64,000 bases of DNA from Methylotuvimicrobium alcaliphilum 20Z (GTDB lineage: Bacteria > Pseudomonadota > Gammaproteobacteria > Methylococcales > Methylomonadaceae). This document shows positions 53,932 to 62,381 of the stretch, piece by piece; position 1 is the first letter of the stretch; each line of letters opens with the position of its first letter. The stretch is from NCBI RefSeq assembly GCF_000968535.2, contig NC_016112.1:2108001-2172000 (forward strand), read 5' to 3'. A program made the translations under genes and the position numbers. Below the pieces are notes generated by a model. It ran no database searches. It saw only the letters and a list, made by a program, of their open reading frames with translations, and was not told the origin of the DNA.

Positions 53932-55638
53932 TTAACCTCTAGTGCTTGTTAATTCGTCGGGAAAATACTTGATGACGCAGCGCATCGGATTGGGAGCGGC
54001 TTGGCCGAGCCCGCAGATCGATGCGTCGACCATGACTGAGGACAACTCTTCGAGCAAGTCGGTGTCCCAATTGTCTTGCATCATCAAGTCGGCCGCTTTT
54101 GCGGTACCGACGCGGCAAGGCGTGCATTGACCGCACGATTCGTCTTCGAAGAATTTCATCGCGTTCAATGCCAACTTACGTGCACTGTCTTGATTGGAAA
54201 AAATGATTACTGCGGCGGAACCGATGAAACAACCGTGCGGGTTCAAGGTATCGAAATCGAGCGGAATGTCGCCCATCGAAGCCGGCAAGATCCCGCCGGA
54301 AGCGCCGCCGGGGAAGTAACCGTAGAACTCGTGACCATCGAGCATGCCGCCGCAATATTCGTCGATTAGCTCGCGTACCGTGATACCGGCTGGTGCCAGG
54401 TGAACGCCGGGTTTGTTGACGCGTCCCGATACTGAGAACGAACGAAGGCCTTTACGGCCGTTTCTGCCGTGTGAGGAGAACCAGTCGGGGCCTTTTTCGA
54501 CGATATCACGCACCCAATAGACCGATTCCATATTGTGTTCGAGCGTCGGCCGACCGAACAGGCCGACTTCGGCCAAAAACGGCGGTCTTAGCCGAGGCAT
54601 GCCGCGTTTGCCTTCGATCGATTCGACCATTGCCGATTCTTCACCGCAAATATAAGCGCCGGCACCGCGGCGTAAATGAATCGGAGGAAGACGGTAGACC
54701 GTCGACGGCGGGTTATTTTGCAGATTGGCGATTTCTTTGGTGAGAATTTCGCGGCAGCCTGCGTATTCGTCTCGTAAATAGACATAGATTTCATCGCAAC
54801 CGACCGTTAATGCGGCGATCAGCATGCCTTCGAGAAAACGGTGCGGGTCTTGTTCGAGATAGTGTCGGTCTTTGAAAGTACCCGGTTCGCCTTCATCAAT
54901 GTTGACGGCCATCAGACGCGGGCCTTTAAAGCCTTTAACGATGCGCCATTTTCTGCCGGCCGGAAAACCGGCGCCGCCCAAACCGCGAAGGCCCGAATCT
55001 TCCATTTTTTTGATGATGCTTTCGGGATTGATGTCGCCTTCGATGACTTTTTTCAGCGTTTGATAACCGCCATCGGATCGGTATTGTTCGAGGCTGATAT
55101 AGTCGGCAACCGGCGCTGTGATTTCATGTTCGGCAACTGTATTTAAGACGGTTTCCGTGGTCGCTTCATCAATCGGGTTTTGGCCGACTACGGCGACGGG
55201 TGCATGTTGGCATCGGCCCACGCAAGGGACTTTTTGGATTCTAACCTTGTCTTTGAGTACGGTTTCCAAGGCATCGATTAGTTCATGGCCGCCCGCCATT
55301 TCGCAAGAAACCGACTCGCAAACACGGATGGTTAAATCGGGTGGCGGTGTTTGGCCTTCCTTGACGATATCGAAGTGATGATAAAATGAAGCGACTTCAT
55401 AGACTTCAGCTGTAGACAGGTTCATTTCTCTGGCCAGCGCTACCAAGTGCTTCGAAGAAATATGGTGGAAACGGTCCTGTATCTTATGCAAATGCTCGAT
55501 CAATAAATCCCTTCGGCGAGACTCGTCGCCCAATAAAGTCCTGACTTCTTCCAGTGCCCGAAGATCGACAGCATGGCCTTTAGGGCCTTGACGCTTCTTT
55601 TTTTTGATCTGTTCGGGGCTAATATTGATCACTGCCAC
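53932..55638 (-). CDS. fdsB: Formate dehydrogenase NAD-binding beta subunit (NuoE-NuoF fusion)
   Basis: The diaphorase subunit: it carries electrons from FdsA to NAD+. An N-terminal NuoE-like [2Fe-2S] domain (RVCESVSCEM, VPCVGRCQHAPV) is fused to a NuoF-like domain with GLRGLGGAGFPAGRKW, the FMN/NAD site (VNIDEGEPGTFKDRHYL, GAGAYICGEESAMVESIEG) and the [4Fe-4S] motif ESCGQCTPCRVG. The 568-residue start is GTG 55638, with GGAGG 8 bases upstream; a longer frame would need TTG at 55653. In many bacteria these halves are separate subunits. It precedes fdsA by three bases. Confidence 0.93.
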   Translation of the reverse strand: MAVINISPEQIKKKKRQGPKGHAVDLRALEEVRTLLGDESRRRDLLIEHLHKIQDRFHHISSKHLVALAREMNLSTAEVYEVASFYHHFDIVKEGQTPPPDLTIRVCESVSCEMAGGHELIDALETVLKDKVRIQKVPCVGRCQHAPVAVVGQNPIDEATTETVLNTVAEHEITAPVADYISLEQYRSDGGYQTLKKVIEGDINPESIIKKMEDSGLRGLGGAGFPAGRKWRIVKGFKGPRLMAVNIDEGEPGTFKDRHYLEQDPHRFLEGMLIAALTVGCDEIYVYLRDEYAGCREILTKEIANLQNNPPSTVYRLPPIHLRRGAGAYICGEESAMVESIEGKRGMPRLRPPFLAEVGLFGRPTLEHNMESVYWVRDIVEKGPDWFSSHGRNGRKGLRSFSVSGRVNKPGVHLAPAGITVRELIDEYCGGMLDGHEFYGYFPGGASGGILPASMGDIPLDFDTLNPHGCFIGSAAVIIFSNQDSARKLALNAMKFFEDESCGQCTPCRVGTAKAADLMMQDNWDTDLLEELSSVMVDASICGLGQAAPNPMRCVIKYFPDELTSTRG

Positions 55639-55798
55639 AGGTGTTTCCTCCAAATAGTCCGCATGTAGAGCGGAATTATAGCCAATTGTTCATGCTCAAG
55701 GAACTCGCGATGTTGTCGGATGTTCGGGTTCATGCTCAGTGTGAGCACTTTAACTTAGCTATGATATAGGTTTCAACTCATCATTTTTGAGTAAAATC

Positions 55799-55813
55799 AT
55801 CAGAAATGCTGAT
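55799..55813. promoter_or_regulatory. Candidate LysR box in the fdsB-lysR gap
   Basis: ATCAG - AAATG - CTGAT is a T-N11-A inverted repeat of the usual LysR type. It lies in the 253-base divergent gap, about 80 bases before the lysR start and 160 before fdsB. Position and form fit regulation of the formate dehydrogenase operon by the divergent regulator. Confidence 0.5.
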
Positions 55814-55891
55814 AAAGGCGTTGGTGAAAGTTGGGCGAGTCGTTAAAATGATTTTGCAATAACATTATTTAATATGATTATTCAGTAATTT

Positions 55892-56773
55892 ATGAATCCA
55901 ACACATTTGTTGACCTTTGCTATAGTGGCTCGTTTTAAAAGTATTACGCAAGCTGCGGAGTATCTGCATTTGGGGCAACCGGCAGTTTCCGGGCAATTAA
56001 AAATACTGCAAAATCAAATCGGAGAACCTTTGTATTTCCGTAAAGGTTATCAAATCGAGTTGACACCTGCGGGACAAGGTTTATTGGAATATGCGCAGCA
56101 AATGACCGATATCTTCAATCAGGCCGGCGAGTACGTTCGTTGCCTGCAACAAGTTAATGCCGGAACTTTAAGACTCGGTTCGACGACGACGATCGCCAGT
56201 TTTTATTTACCTCAGTATTTGGTGTTATTACAGACTTCGCATGCCGGGGTTAATGTCAGAATGAAGACCGGCGATACCGATGAAATCATTAGAAATCTCG
56301 AAGATTTGGATTTAGGCTTTATCGAAGGGCCGGTCCATGCTCAGGAACTGCCAGGTAATTATCAAGTTATCAATTGGCAGGAAGACGAGATTGTTTTAGT
56401 TTTGCCCGAAGACCATCAAATTGCCCGCGATTATCCGGAATTTGTACCATTGGATGTGTTCATGAAATATCAGGTGATATGGCGGGAGCCTGGCTCAGGC
56501 GCCAGGCAAGCCGTGGAAATGTGGCTGGCGTCGGCGGGAATACAACCCAAAATCTCCATTGAAGTGACTGGTGTCTCGGGTATCAAAGAAGCGGTGCGCG
56601 CGGGCTTGGGAATTGGTTTTGCTTCGTCGCAAGCATTGCGAAACGAGCGGCAGGGTTTGGTCGCAAAAAGGCTCAATGCGCCGACCGGCTTGATTTGGCA
56701 CCTTAAGATCATCGCCCCGAAAAAGGCGATACGCTCCAGAGCCACACAGGCTTTTTTGGATTTGTGTTTATGA
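55892..56773 (+). CDS. LysR-family regulator, probably of formate dehydrogenase
   Basis: A 293-residue LysR protein. The HTH covers about residues 1-60 (FAIVARFKSITQAAEYLHLGQPAVSGQLKILQNQIGEPLYFRKGYQIELTPAGQGLLEYA). The effector domain covers about 90-290. It resembles the CbbR/CysB-type group that senses metabolites. It is transcribed away from fdsB-fdsA, across a gap with a T-N11-A palindrome, so control of formate oxidation is likely. The inducer is unknown. Confidence 0.88.
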   Translation: MNPTHLLTFAIVARFKSITQAAEYLHLGQPAVSGQLKILQNQIGEPLYFRKGYQIELTPAGQGLLEYAQQMTDIFNQAGEYVRCLQQVNAGTLRLGSTTTIASFYLPQYLVLLQTSHAGVNVRMKTGDTDEIIRNLEDLDLGFIEGPVHAQELPGNYQVINWQEDEIVLVLPEDHQIARDYPEFVPLDVFMKYQVIWREPGSGARQAVEMWLASAGIQPKISIEVTGVSGIKEAVRAGLGIGFASSQALRNERQGLVAKRLNAPTGLIWHLKIIAPKKAIRSRATQAFLDLCL

Positions 56774-56935
56774 GGGTTGATACTTTGTAATGACTTGCGC
56801 AGGGGTGCAGAGACTTTTATGATTACGACTCATAGTTTGAAAGCATGAGACCAAAGTCGGAAATTGGTTTATGACCATGGAAAGCATATTCTATCCGCAC
56901 TATTCTCTGCCTCCCTGCGCCTCCGCGCGATGAAA

Positions 56936-57144
56936 TATACCTTTCGCACTTCAAGTTTCGGCAGTGCCTGAGGAGGCGCCAGGGTGCTAGGTCGATTTTT
57001 GCTCCTGCAAAATCGACATTCACGCCATCCATGGTGCTCGCAAAGGCTTTGCCAGCATGGAGCTGGCATAGAGCCTACAGGGATGTATTCACGGCGTCCT
57101 TTGACGGACACCCTGGCGCCGAATTTTGATCTGCGATGGGTATA
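56936..57144 (+). repeat. Mosaic palindromic repeat, type A, copy A9
   Basis: A full 209-bp copy bounded by TATACCTTTCGCACTTCAAG and AATTTTGATCTGCGATGGGT plus ATA. The hairpin module GTCGATTTTTGCTCCTGCAA / AAATCGAC is inserted together with GCCATCCATGG. It lies in the 676-base gap between the LysR and metallohydrolase genes. No gene is seen in 56774-56935. Confidence 0.88.
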
Positions 57145-57151
57145 TTTATTT

Positions 57152-57440
57152 TACTCCCTTTTGATCGAAAAACCGCCTAAGAATAAAAGGTATGGGATGT
57201 GTCTATCGAGGAACGCCGTGAACCCATCCATGGGGCTTGACGGCAGCGTTCGAACGCCAAGGATGGCGTGTATTAGGGCAACGCAGGGCAGAAAAATACT
57301 CCTGCATTTTCTGCATTCGTTACATCCTTGTAACTCAGCAGTTGCCGAGGAGCAAAAATCTGCTCTGCTGCCGACATCCTCGCTAGCCACACCCCATACC
57401 TTCATGAAAGTTAACTAATTTTTGAGTGTAAAGGGAGTAG
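57152..57440. repeat. Hairpin element H, copy H2, split by repeat G3
   Basis: ACTCCCTTTTGATCGAAAAA at 57153-57172, plus CCGCCTAAGAATAAAAGG, matches one side and the loop of H1 (19838-19884). The other arm, AAAGGGAGTAG, lies at 57430-57440. Repeat G3 (57187-57402) sits between them, so G3 inserted into an H element. The right arm ends at the AGGAG Shine-Dalgarno of the next gene. Confidence 0.6.
57187..57402 (+). repeat. Mosaic palindromic repeat, type G, copy G3
   Basis: A 216-bp element with inverted ends AAGGTATGGGATGTGTCTA and GCCACACCCCATACCTT. It has the core GAGGAACGCCGTGAACCCAT, the module GCCAAGGATGGCGTG, and a longer inserted hairpin (GCAGGGCAGAAAAATACTCC, CTGCATTTTCTGCATTC) followed by GTTGCCGAGGAGCAAAAATC. 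It lies inside element H2. Confidence 0.8.
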
Positions 57441-57449
57441 GAGTTTGTT

Positions 57450-58364
57450 TTGCGTTATTTAATTATTGCCATTTCGTCGTTTTTTTGTGTAGCGACCCAT
57501 GCCGGCGCCGTGTTGAGCATTGAGCAAGTCGCTGACGGTATTTATGTGCATCAAGGCAAACATGAGTGGCCCGACCATAAAAATCACGGTGCGATTGCGA
57601 ATATCGGTTTCATCGTCGGTGAACGCTGCGTCGCGGTGATCGATACCGGCGGTAATCCGGAAGAAGGAAGATCGCTCAAGCGCGCGATTGCCAAAACGAC
57701 TGGTAAACCAATTTGTTATGTGATTAATACCCATGTTCATCCCGATCATATTTTCGGCAATATCGCATTTAAGGAATCGGGCACTCAATTTGTCGGACAT
57801 CATAAACTAGCCAGAGCAATGGCCGCGCGTGGGCAATTCTATATCGATAAGGCAGAAGATCAGATTGGCATGGCATTAACCGCCGAACATATCATTCCGC
57901 CCGATATAGAGGTTGAAAAAACGTTGCTCTTAGATCTGGGGGGGCGGGAATTGCTGTTGACCGCGCATCCGACCGCGCATACCGATAACGACTTGAGCAT
58001 CTACGACCGGAAGACCGATACCTTATGGCTCGGCGATTTGTTTTTTATCGGACATTTGCCGACTCTCGACGGCAGTTTAAAAGGTTGGTTGGTCGAACTC
58101 GCCGAATTGGAACAAAAGTCATTCAAGCAGGTCATTCCCGGGCACGGGCCAGTGGTCACGGATTGGCCGAAGAGTCTCGAGCCGCAACAACGTTATCTCG
58201 GCACTTTATTGACCGAGATTCGTAACATGATTAAAAACGGAAGATTTATTGAAGAGGCGATCGAGCAGGTTGGTTATGAATTTAAAGGCCAATGGCAGTT
58301 GTTCGACGAATTTCATAAAAAAAACGTCACGGCGGCGTTTGCCGAATTGGAATGGGAAGATTGA
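57450..58364 (+). CDS. Quinoprotein-relay zinc metallohydrolase (MBL fold)
   Basis: A 304-residue periplasmic metallo-beta-lactamase-fold protein. MRYLIIAISSFFCVATHAGA is a signal peptide. The zinc motif is THVHPDH at residues 94-100; further ligands are the His of TAHPTAHTDND, the Asp of WLGDLFF and the His of VIPGHGPV. It resembles the 'quinoprotein relay system zinc metallohydrolase' group linked to PQQ-dependent alcohol dehydrogenases. The start is TTG 57450, supported by AGGAG six bases upstream and no other start. It pairs with the SoxYZ-like gene behind it. Confidence 0.75.
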   Translation: MRYLIIAISSFFCVATHAGAVLSIEQVADGIYVHQGKHEWPDHKNHGAIANIGFIVGERCVAVIDTGGNPEEGRSLKRAIAKTTGKPICYVINTHVHPDHIFGNIAFKESGTQFVGHHKLARAMAARGQFYIDKAEDQIGMALTAEHIIPPDIEVEKTLLLDLGGRELLLTAHPTAHTDNDLSIYDRKTDTLWLGDLFFIGHLPTLDGSLKGWLVELAELEQKSFKQVIPGHGPVVTDWPKSLEPQQRYLGTLLTEIRNMIKNGRFIEEAIEQVGYEFKGQWQLFDEFHKKNVTAAFAELEWED

Positions 58365-58417
58365 TATTTCGTTTATTAAGGAACGAGCATGAAATAACTT
58401 CGACAAATGCTGAAGGG

Positions 58418-58662
58418 GGTTCGGTGGCTCGATTGACAGGCGTCGGCGGCAGGGCAGATTTTTGCTCCTCGGCAACTGCTGAGTTACAAGGATGTAACGA
58501 ATGCAGAAAATGCAGGAGTATTTTTCTGCCCTGCGTTGCCCTAATACACGCCATCCGTGGCGTAATGCAAAATCTGCATTCATGCCATCCATGGCAATCA
58601 GATTCCGCCGTCGAGCCTACATGAATGTATTCACGGCGTCCTGTCAAGCGAGTCGCCGAACC
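58418..58662 (-). repeat. Mosaic repeat with type-D ends and type-G-like interior
   Basis: A 245-bp element whose ends GGTTCGGTGGCTCGATTGAC and CAAGCGAGTCGCCGAACC are of the type-D class. The interior is the inverted form of G3's long hairpin (GTTACAAGGATGTAACGAAT, AATGCAGGAGTATTTTTCTG) and the core TACATGAATGTATTCACGGC. It fills most of the 375-base gap between the relay metallohydrolase and the SoxYZ-like carrier. Confidence 0.7.
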
Positions 58663-58739
58663 TCCGCAGTGCCTAAAGCTTGTAGAAGTAAATTTGTGCA
58701 TATTCCTAACCCATTAATTTACCTAACAGGAGAAATAAA

Positions 58740-59567
58740 ATGATAAATAAAATAATTGGGGCCCTTTGCTTGGCTTTAATAGCAAATGGGGCTTTGGCCG
58801 CCGAAGACGAGTCGGCCTGGACGTCGCAATTGAAAGATCAATTTTTCGCCGGACGCACGATTACCGAATCCGATGCCGTGATTGAACTTGATGCGCCTTA
58901 TCGAGCCGAAGACCCCGCTTTGGTTCCGTTGAAAATAGTTAGTAAAATCCCGCAAACCAACGACAAATACATCAAAAAGATTTTGGTGCTGGTCGACAAG
59001 AATCCTTTTCCCTATGTCGGCGAATTCGAATTCACGCCCGATAGCGGTAAAGCGGATTTAGCGATGAGAGTTCGTGTCAATACCTATAGCTTTGTTCGCG
59101 CGATCGCCGAAACGAGCGACGGCCAGCTTTATATGACCAAGAAATTCGTCAAAGCCAGCGGCGGCTGTTCGGCGCCGATCGGTGCGGATTTGGATGCGGC
59201 AATGCAACGGCTCGGCAAAGCTAAATTCAGGTTGACCGATAATATCAAGCCGGGCGAGGCGAATGAGGCGCAATTATTCATTAGCCATCCCAACATCACC
59301 GGCATGCAGATGGATCAAGTGACGCGCTTCGTCAAAAAATCGCATTTCGTCAATCAGGTTAATGTGTCATTCAATGACAAGCCGATCTTGACGGCGAAAA
59401 CCGATATCGCGATCAGTGCCGATCCAAATTTCCGGTTTTATTTCATACCGGAAAAGAACGGCATTTTGAAAGCGGAATTTACCGATATGTCTTGTCTAAG
59501 TCCAACCAGCCGAGCGAACTGTAAAGCAGGCCAAAGCTTTACCGAAACTTTGGCTGTAAAACCGTAA
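58740..59567 (+). CDS. SoxYZ-like carrier protein
   Basis: A 275-residue fusion of a SoxY-like and a SoxZ-like domain. MINKIIGALCLALIANGALA is a signal peptide. The SoxY half (about 30-150) ends in SGGCSAPIG with Cys143, the presumed carrier residue, placed internally because the SoxZ half (about 155-272, NEAQLFISHPNITGMQMDQVTRFVKKSHFVNQVNVSFNDKPIL) is fused on. Such proteins are known as quinoprotein dehydrogenase-associated SoxYZ-like carriers. AGGAG lies 7 bases upstream. No sox or xox gene is in the window. Confidence 0.78.
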   Translation: MINKIIGALCLALIANGALAAEDESAWTSQLKDQFFAGRTITESDAVIELDAPYRAEDPALVPLKIVSKIPQTNDKYIKKILVLVDKNPFPYVGEFEFTPDSGKADLAMRVRVNTYSFVRAIAETSDGQLYMTKKFVKASGGCSAPIGADLDAAMQRLGKAKFRLTDNIKPGEANEAQLFISHPNITGMQMDQVTRFVKKSHFVNQVNVSFNDKPILTAKTDIAISADPNFRFYFIPEKNGILKAEFTDMSCLSPTSRANCKAGQSFTETLAVKP

Positions 59568-59620
59568 AACAGTATATGACCGGCATTGACGAAACCAAAG
59601 CCGACATGGTTTGGCTTCGT

Positions 59621-60208
59621 CTAGCTGCTTGGATCGGGTTCGAAAGCGACTTTGTCGTAAATTTCTTTTAGGCTTAACACGCAGTCGATGCTTTCCAGGT
59701 GAACGCTTGTATCAAGGCCGGCGGTTTCGGTCAAAAGCCAAGCGTCGCCTTGCCGGACATAGCGCTCGATCAGCGGCTGGTCTTGAGCGACCAACAGATA
59801 TTCGCGAAGCGATTCGATCTTGCGGTAATGCGAAAATTTAGCGCCTCTATCGTAGGCTTCGGTAGAAAGCGATAACACCTCGATGATAACCGACGGGTTT
59901 ATCAATGTGTCGACATGGTTGTCTTCGAATTGCGGCGTGTCGCAAGCCACTGCGATATCCGGATAATGATAGCTGCGTGCCTTTTTAGCCTTGACCCGCA
60001 TGTCATTGATGTAAACCTCGCAGGGGCGGCTTTTGAGTTGAGCTCTTAGTTCACTCGCAATATTGATATTAATCAAATTATGTTCGCGGCTTGCGCCGGT
60101 CATCGCGAACATTTCGCCGTCGACGTATTCGCTTTTGATTTGCGCTTGGCGTTCGATTGCTAAATATTCTTCTTGGGTGTAATACTTTTTTTTGAGTACA
60201 GCAGACAT
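59621..60208 (-). CDS. Uma2-family PD-(D/E)XK nuclease-like protein
   Basis: A 195-residue protein of the Uma2/DUF820 family. The fold shows a YVDGEMFAMTGASREHNLI start, the catalytic-type YPDIAVACD and the strand VIIEVLSLSTEAYDRGAKF, with TKRAKYHYPDI-type acidic residues of the PD-(D/E)XK motif. AGGAGG six bases upstream of the ATG marks the start. Uma2 proteins are abundant in some bacteria, many in cyanobacteria; their targets are unknown. Its reading frame is isolated from neighbouring genes. Confidence 0.78.
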   Translation of the reverse strand: MSAVLKKKYYTQEEYLAIERQAQIKSEYVDGEMFAMTGASREHNLININIASELRAQLKSRPCEVYINDMRVKAKKARSYHYPDIAVACDTPQFEDNHVDTLINPSVIIEVLSLSTEAYDRGAKFSHYRKIESLREYLLVAQDQPLIERYVRQGDAWLLTETAGLDTSVHLESIDCVLSLKEIYDKVAFEPDPSS

Positions 60209-60278
60209 TAACAGCCTCCTTTGTTTGAGCTCATCCGATTCGCCAAAAGCCTCTTTTGATGGGCGAATCGTGAGGGTG

Positions 60279-60656
60279 TTATTTCACGAAACAACTTTTT
60301 TCGGCATAAGCTTCGGCTTCTTCCATCAGCTTCCTCAATCGTTTGGCTTCCGGCGGGTCGCGGAATACGCCGCCGGCCTCGCCCGGCGTTTTACGCATAA
60401 AGCCGAAGGTTCTAGCTTGATCGTAATCGGCAAAACTCATTTTTTCAGCGATTTTGTCTATTTTGCATCCGCAGCCGTATTGGGTGATGTAGGTCAGCCC
60501 GCCTTTCTTTGCGATACAGCTCAGAACATAATCGACGCGTTCCTGAGTCGGAAAATCGCTGACAAAAGGCGCGTCTTCAGCAAGTTTTTCTTGAGTTGTG
60601 CTGCACCCGGCAAGTGTGGCTAGAATGGCTGAACCGATTAGAAGTTTCATTTTCAT
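60279..60656 (-). CDS. Cys-rich lipoprotein of unknown function
   Basis: A 125-residue lipoprotein. MKMKLLIGSAILATLAGC has a lipobox with lipidated Cys18. The mature part contains the short segment SCIAKKGGLTYITQYGCGCKIDKIAEKMSFADYDQA, with Cys at the start, two in YGCGC, and one near the C-terminus (SCFVK). The CxC pair in a small secreted protein suggests disulfide or metal binding. Its position beside the quinoprotein-relay genes makes a link possible, but the gene is on the other strand with a Uma2 gene between. Confidence 0.55.
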   Translation of the reverse strand: MKMKLLIGSAILATLAGCSTTQEKLAEDAPFVSDFPTQERVDYVLSCIAKKGGLTYITQYGCGCKIDKIAEKMSFADYDQARTFGFMRKTPGEAGGVFRDPPEAKRLRKLMEEAEAYAEKSCFVK

Positions 60657-60719
60657 GCGAAGGTCTCTAATTCCTGATTTGATAAAGTGAAAAAATAGTA
60701 ATTATTCACATTCCCCTTA

Positions 60720-60820
60720 TCGTTCCCACGCTCCAGCGTGGGAATGAAGACCGAGACGCTCTAGCGTCTCGTACCGCTGGAGCGGTTCTCAGGCATTCCC
60801 TCGCAGAGCGTGAGAATGAC
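60720..60820. repeat. Triple-hairpin repeat F
   Basis: Three successive palindromes: TTCCCACGCTCCAGCGTGGG, GAGACGCTCTAGCGTCTC, and CCGCTGGAGCGG, followed by an ATTCCC...GAGAATGAC pair. Together they span about 100 bases with no open frame, in the 631-base gap before the DUF302-like gene. The region 60821-61021 shows nothing recognisable. Confidence 0.7.
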
Positions 60821-61021
60821 AATTGCCGGGGGACTGAATAGTTACAAAAAAATGCTCTTAACCCAGCCTTAACAAATGTAGTGTCTACAGTCTAAGTTAT
60901 TGAAGCATAAAAATTAAACAACGTGCCAAAATGGCTTTGCATAGCCTTAATATTCAGTAGCTTATGCTCGGTAAATATTAAAACTGGGCTAACAAAAGTA
61001 TGGTCGGTTTATTAATTTACG

Positions 61022-61230
61022 TATACCCGTCGTAGATCAAAACTCGGCGCCTGGGTGTCCGCTAAAGGATGCCGTGAATACGTCCATGTAGGCTCTATGC
61101 CAGCTCCATGCTGGCAAAGCCTTTATGAACGCCATGGATGGCGTGAATGTCGATTTTGCAGGAGCGAAAATCGACCGGACACCCAGGCGCCTCCTCTGGC
61201 AATGCCGAAATTTGAAGTGCGAAAGGTATA
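61022..61230 (-). repeat. Mosaic palindromic repeat, type A, copy A10
   Basis: A 209-bp full copy bounded by TATACCCGTCGTAGATC and GAAATTTGAAGTGCGAAAGG plus TATA. It carries the modules GCCAGCTCCATGCTGGC, GCCATGGATGGCGTG and the hairpin GTCGATTTT - GCAGGAGC - GAAAATCGAC. It ends 57 bases from the DUF302-like gene's stop codon. Confidence 0.88.
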
Positions 61231-61287
61231 AAATGCATTAAATATTAATGTTCAATTAAGATGCAATATCGGATGTCGAACGGAAAA

Positions 61288-61746
61288 CTATTCCTCGACG
61301 GCAAAATCGACAATTAGTTTGAGCATGCCGTTCATTTTAACAGAGAATGCATCGAGTTCAGGATTACCTGTGTCGGTGGGTAATAAATGCGTACTGACGA
61401 TGGTTTTACCCTCAAACGCATAGAGCACGACATTGCAAGGCATATGACTGACCGAATGGGGCGACAGAGTCAATAGCGTTTCAGCATGAGTCAGGTTACA
61501 AAATTGTATCGTATCGTAGTCCGGAAAATTTGCCGTTCCTCGATCTCGGATGACTTTTCCGATACGACTATGTGCGGTAATTCGTAAATTGTGTTCTGCA
61601 ATGGCAATTTTAATCTCCGCCAGCACGTCATCGTAAGGTTTTTGGGTTTCGACCCGGTAATATTCGATGAACTCGCCTTTTTGTTGTAAGGTTTCGCAGC
61701 TTGCAATAATCATCAGGCTTGCGAAAATAACGATCGATCTTGTCAT
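61288..61746 (-). CDS. DUF302-like predicted lipoprotein
   Basis: A 152-residue protein. MTRSIVIFASLMIIASC is a lipoprotein signal with Cys17. The rest matches the DUF302 pattern (KPYDDVLAEIKIAIAEHNLRITAHSRIGKVIRDRG, CNLTHAETLLTLSPHSVSHMPCNVVLYAFEGKTIVSTHLLP). DUF302 proteins are small alpha/beta proteins of unknown role. It is divergent from mobA across 38 bases. Confidence 0.7.
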   Translation of the reverse strand: MTRSIVIFASLMIIASCETLQQKGEFIEYYRVETQKPYDDVLAEIKIAIAEHNLRITAHSRIGKVIRDRGTANFPDYDTIQFCNLTHAETLLTLSPHSVSHMPCNVVLYAFEGKTIVSTHLLPTDTGNPELDAFSVKMNGMLKLIVDFAVEE

Positions 61747-61784
61747 ACAGTTTTATTCCCATTCGCTACTAACAGCTTAACATT

Positions 61785-62381
61785 ATGAGCAATCCAACAA
61801 AAGTGACCGGCGTTATTTTGGCCGGCGGACTGGCCCGACGCATGAACAATCAAGACAAAGGTTTGGTGCTGTTTCATCGGAGGCCAATGGTCTCCTATGC
61901 GATCGATTCAATTAAGCCGCTGGTCGACCAAGTCATTATCAATGCCAATCGTAATCTCGACGCCTATAGTAAATTCGGCTTGCCGGTCGTTTCCGATCAA
62001 AACGGTAATTTCGAAGGACCCTTGGCCGGTATTCTTTCCGCGATGGCGCATGCCGATGCCGGAATATTGCTGGTAATGCCTTGCGATTCGCCGTTGATTA
62101 AGACCGATCATTTGCAACGATTGTTAAAAGCCGGTCTAAATCCCGAAATCGATGTGGCGGTTGCGTTCGATGGCGAGCGCTTACATCCCGTGTTTTTGGC
62201 CATCAAGACAACGCTCGAATCCAGCTTGATAGATTATTTGGGCAGCGGCGAGCGTAAGATCGACCGTTGGTTGATGAAACATCGAATGACTCAGGTCGAT
62301 TTTAGCGACGCCCCCGAGGTTTTTGTCAACGTGAATACTTTAGGCGAATTGTCCGCGTTGGAGGGGCAGGGCAATGAGTAA
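61785..62381 (+). CDS. mobA: Molybdenum cofactor guanylyltransferase
   Basis: A 198-residue enzyme that attaches GMP to molybdopterin, forming the dinucleotide cofactor used by formate dehydrogenase. GVILAGGLARRMNNQDKGLVLF at about residues 10-31 is the nucleotide-binding motif, followed by FEGPLAGILSAM and LLVMPCDSPLI. It overlaps fdhD by 8 bases. Both serve the formate dehydrogenase 6 kb away. Confidence 0.93.
   Translation: MSNPTKVTGVILAGGLARRMNNQDKGLVLFHRRPMVSYAIDSIKPLVDQVIINANRNLDAYSKFGLPVVSDQNGNFEGPLAGILSAMAHADAGILLVMPCDSPLIKTDHLQRLLKAGLNPEIDVAVAFDGERLHPVFLAIKTTLESSLIDYLGSGERKIDRWLMKHRMTQVDFSDAPEVFVNVNTLGELSALEGQGNE

Noticed and set aside
58352-58701. Frames in both directions between the metallohydrolase and SoxYZ-like genes
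   Set aside because: They are translations of the D/G mosaic repeat.
60720-60820. CRISPR-like array
   Set aside because: The three palindromes differ in sequence and there are no spacers of regular length; it is a hairpin cluster.
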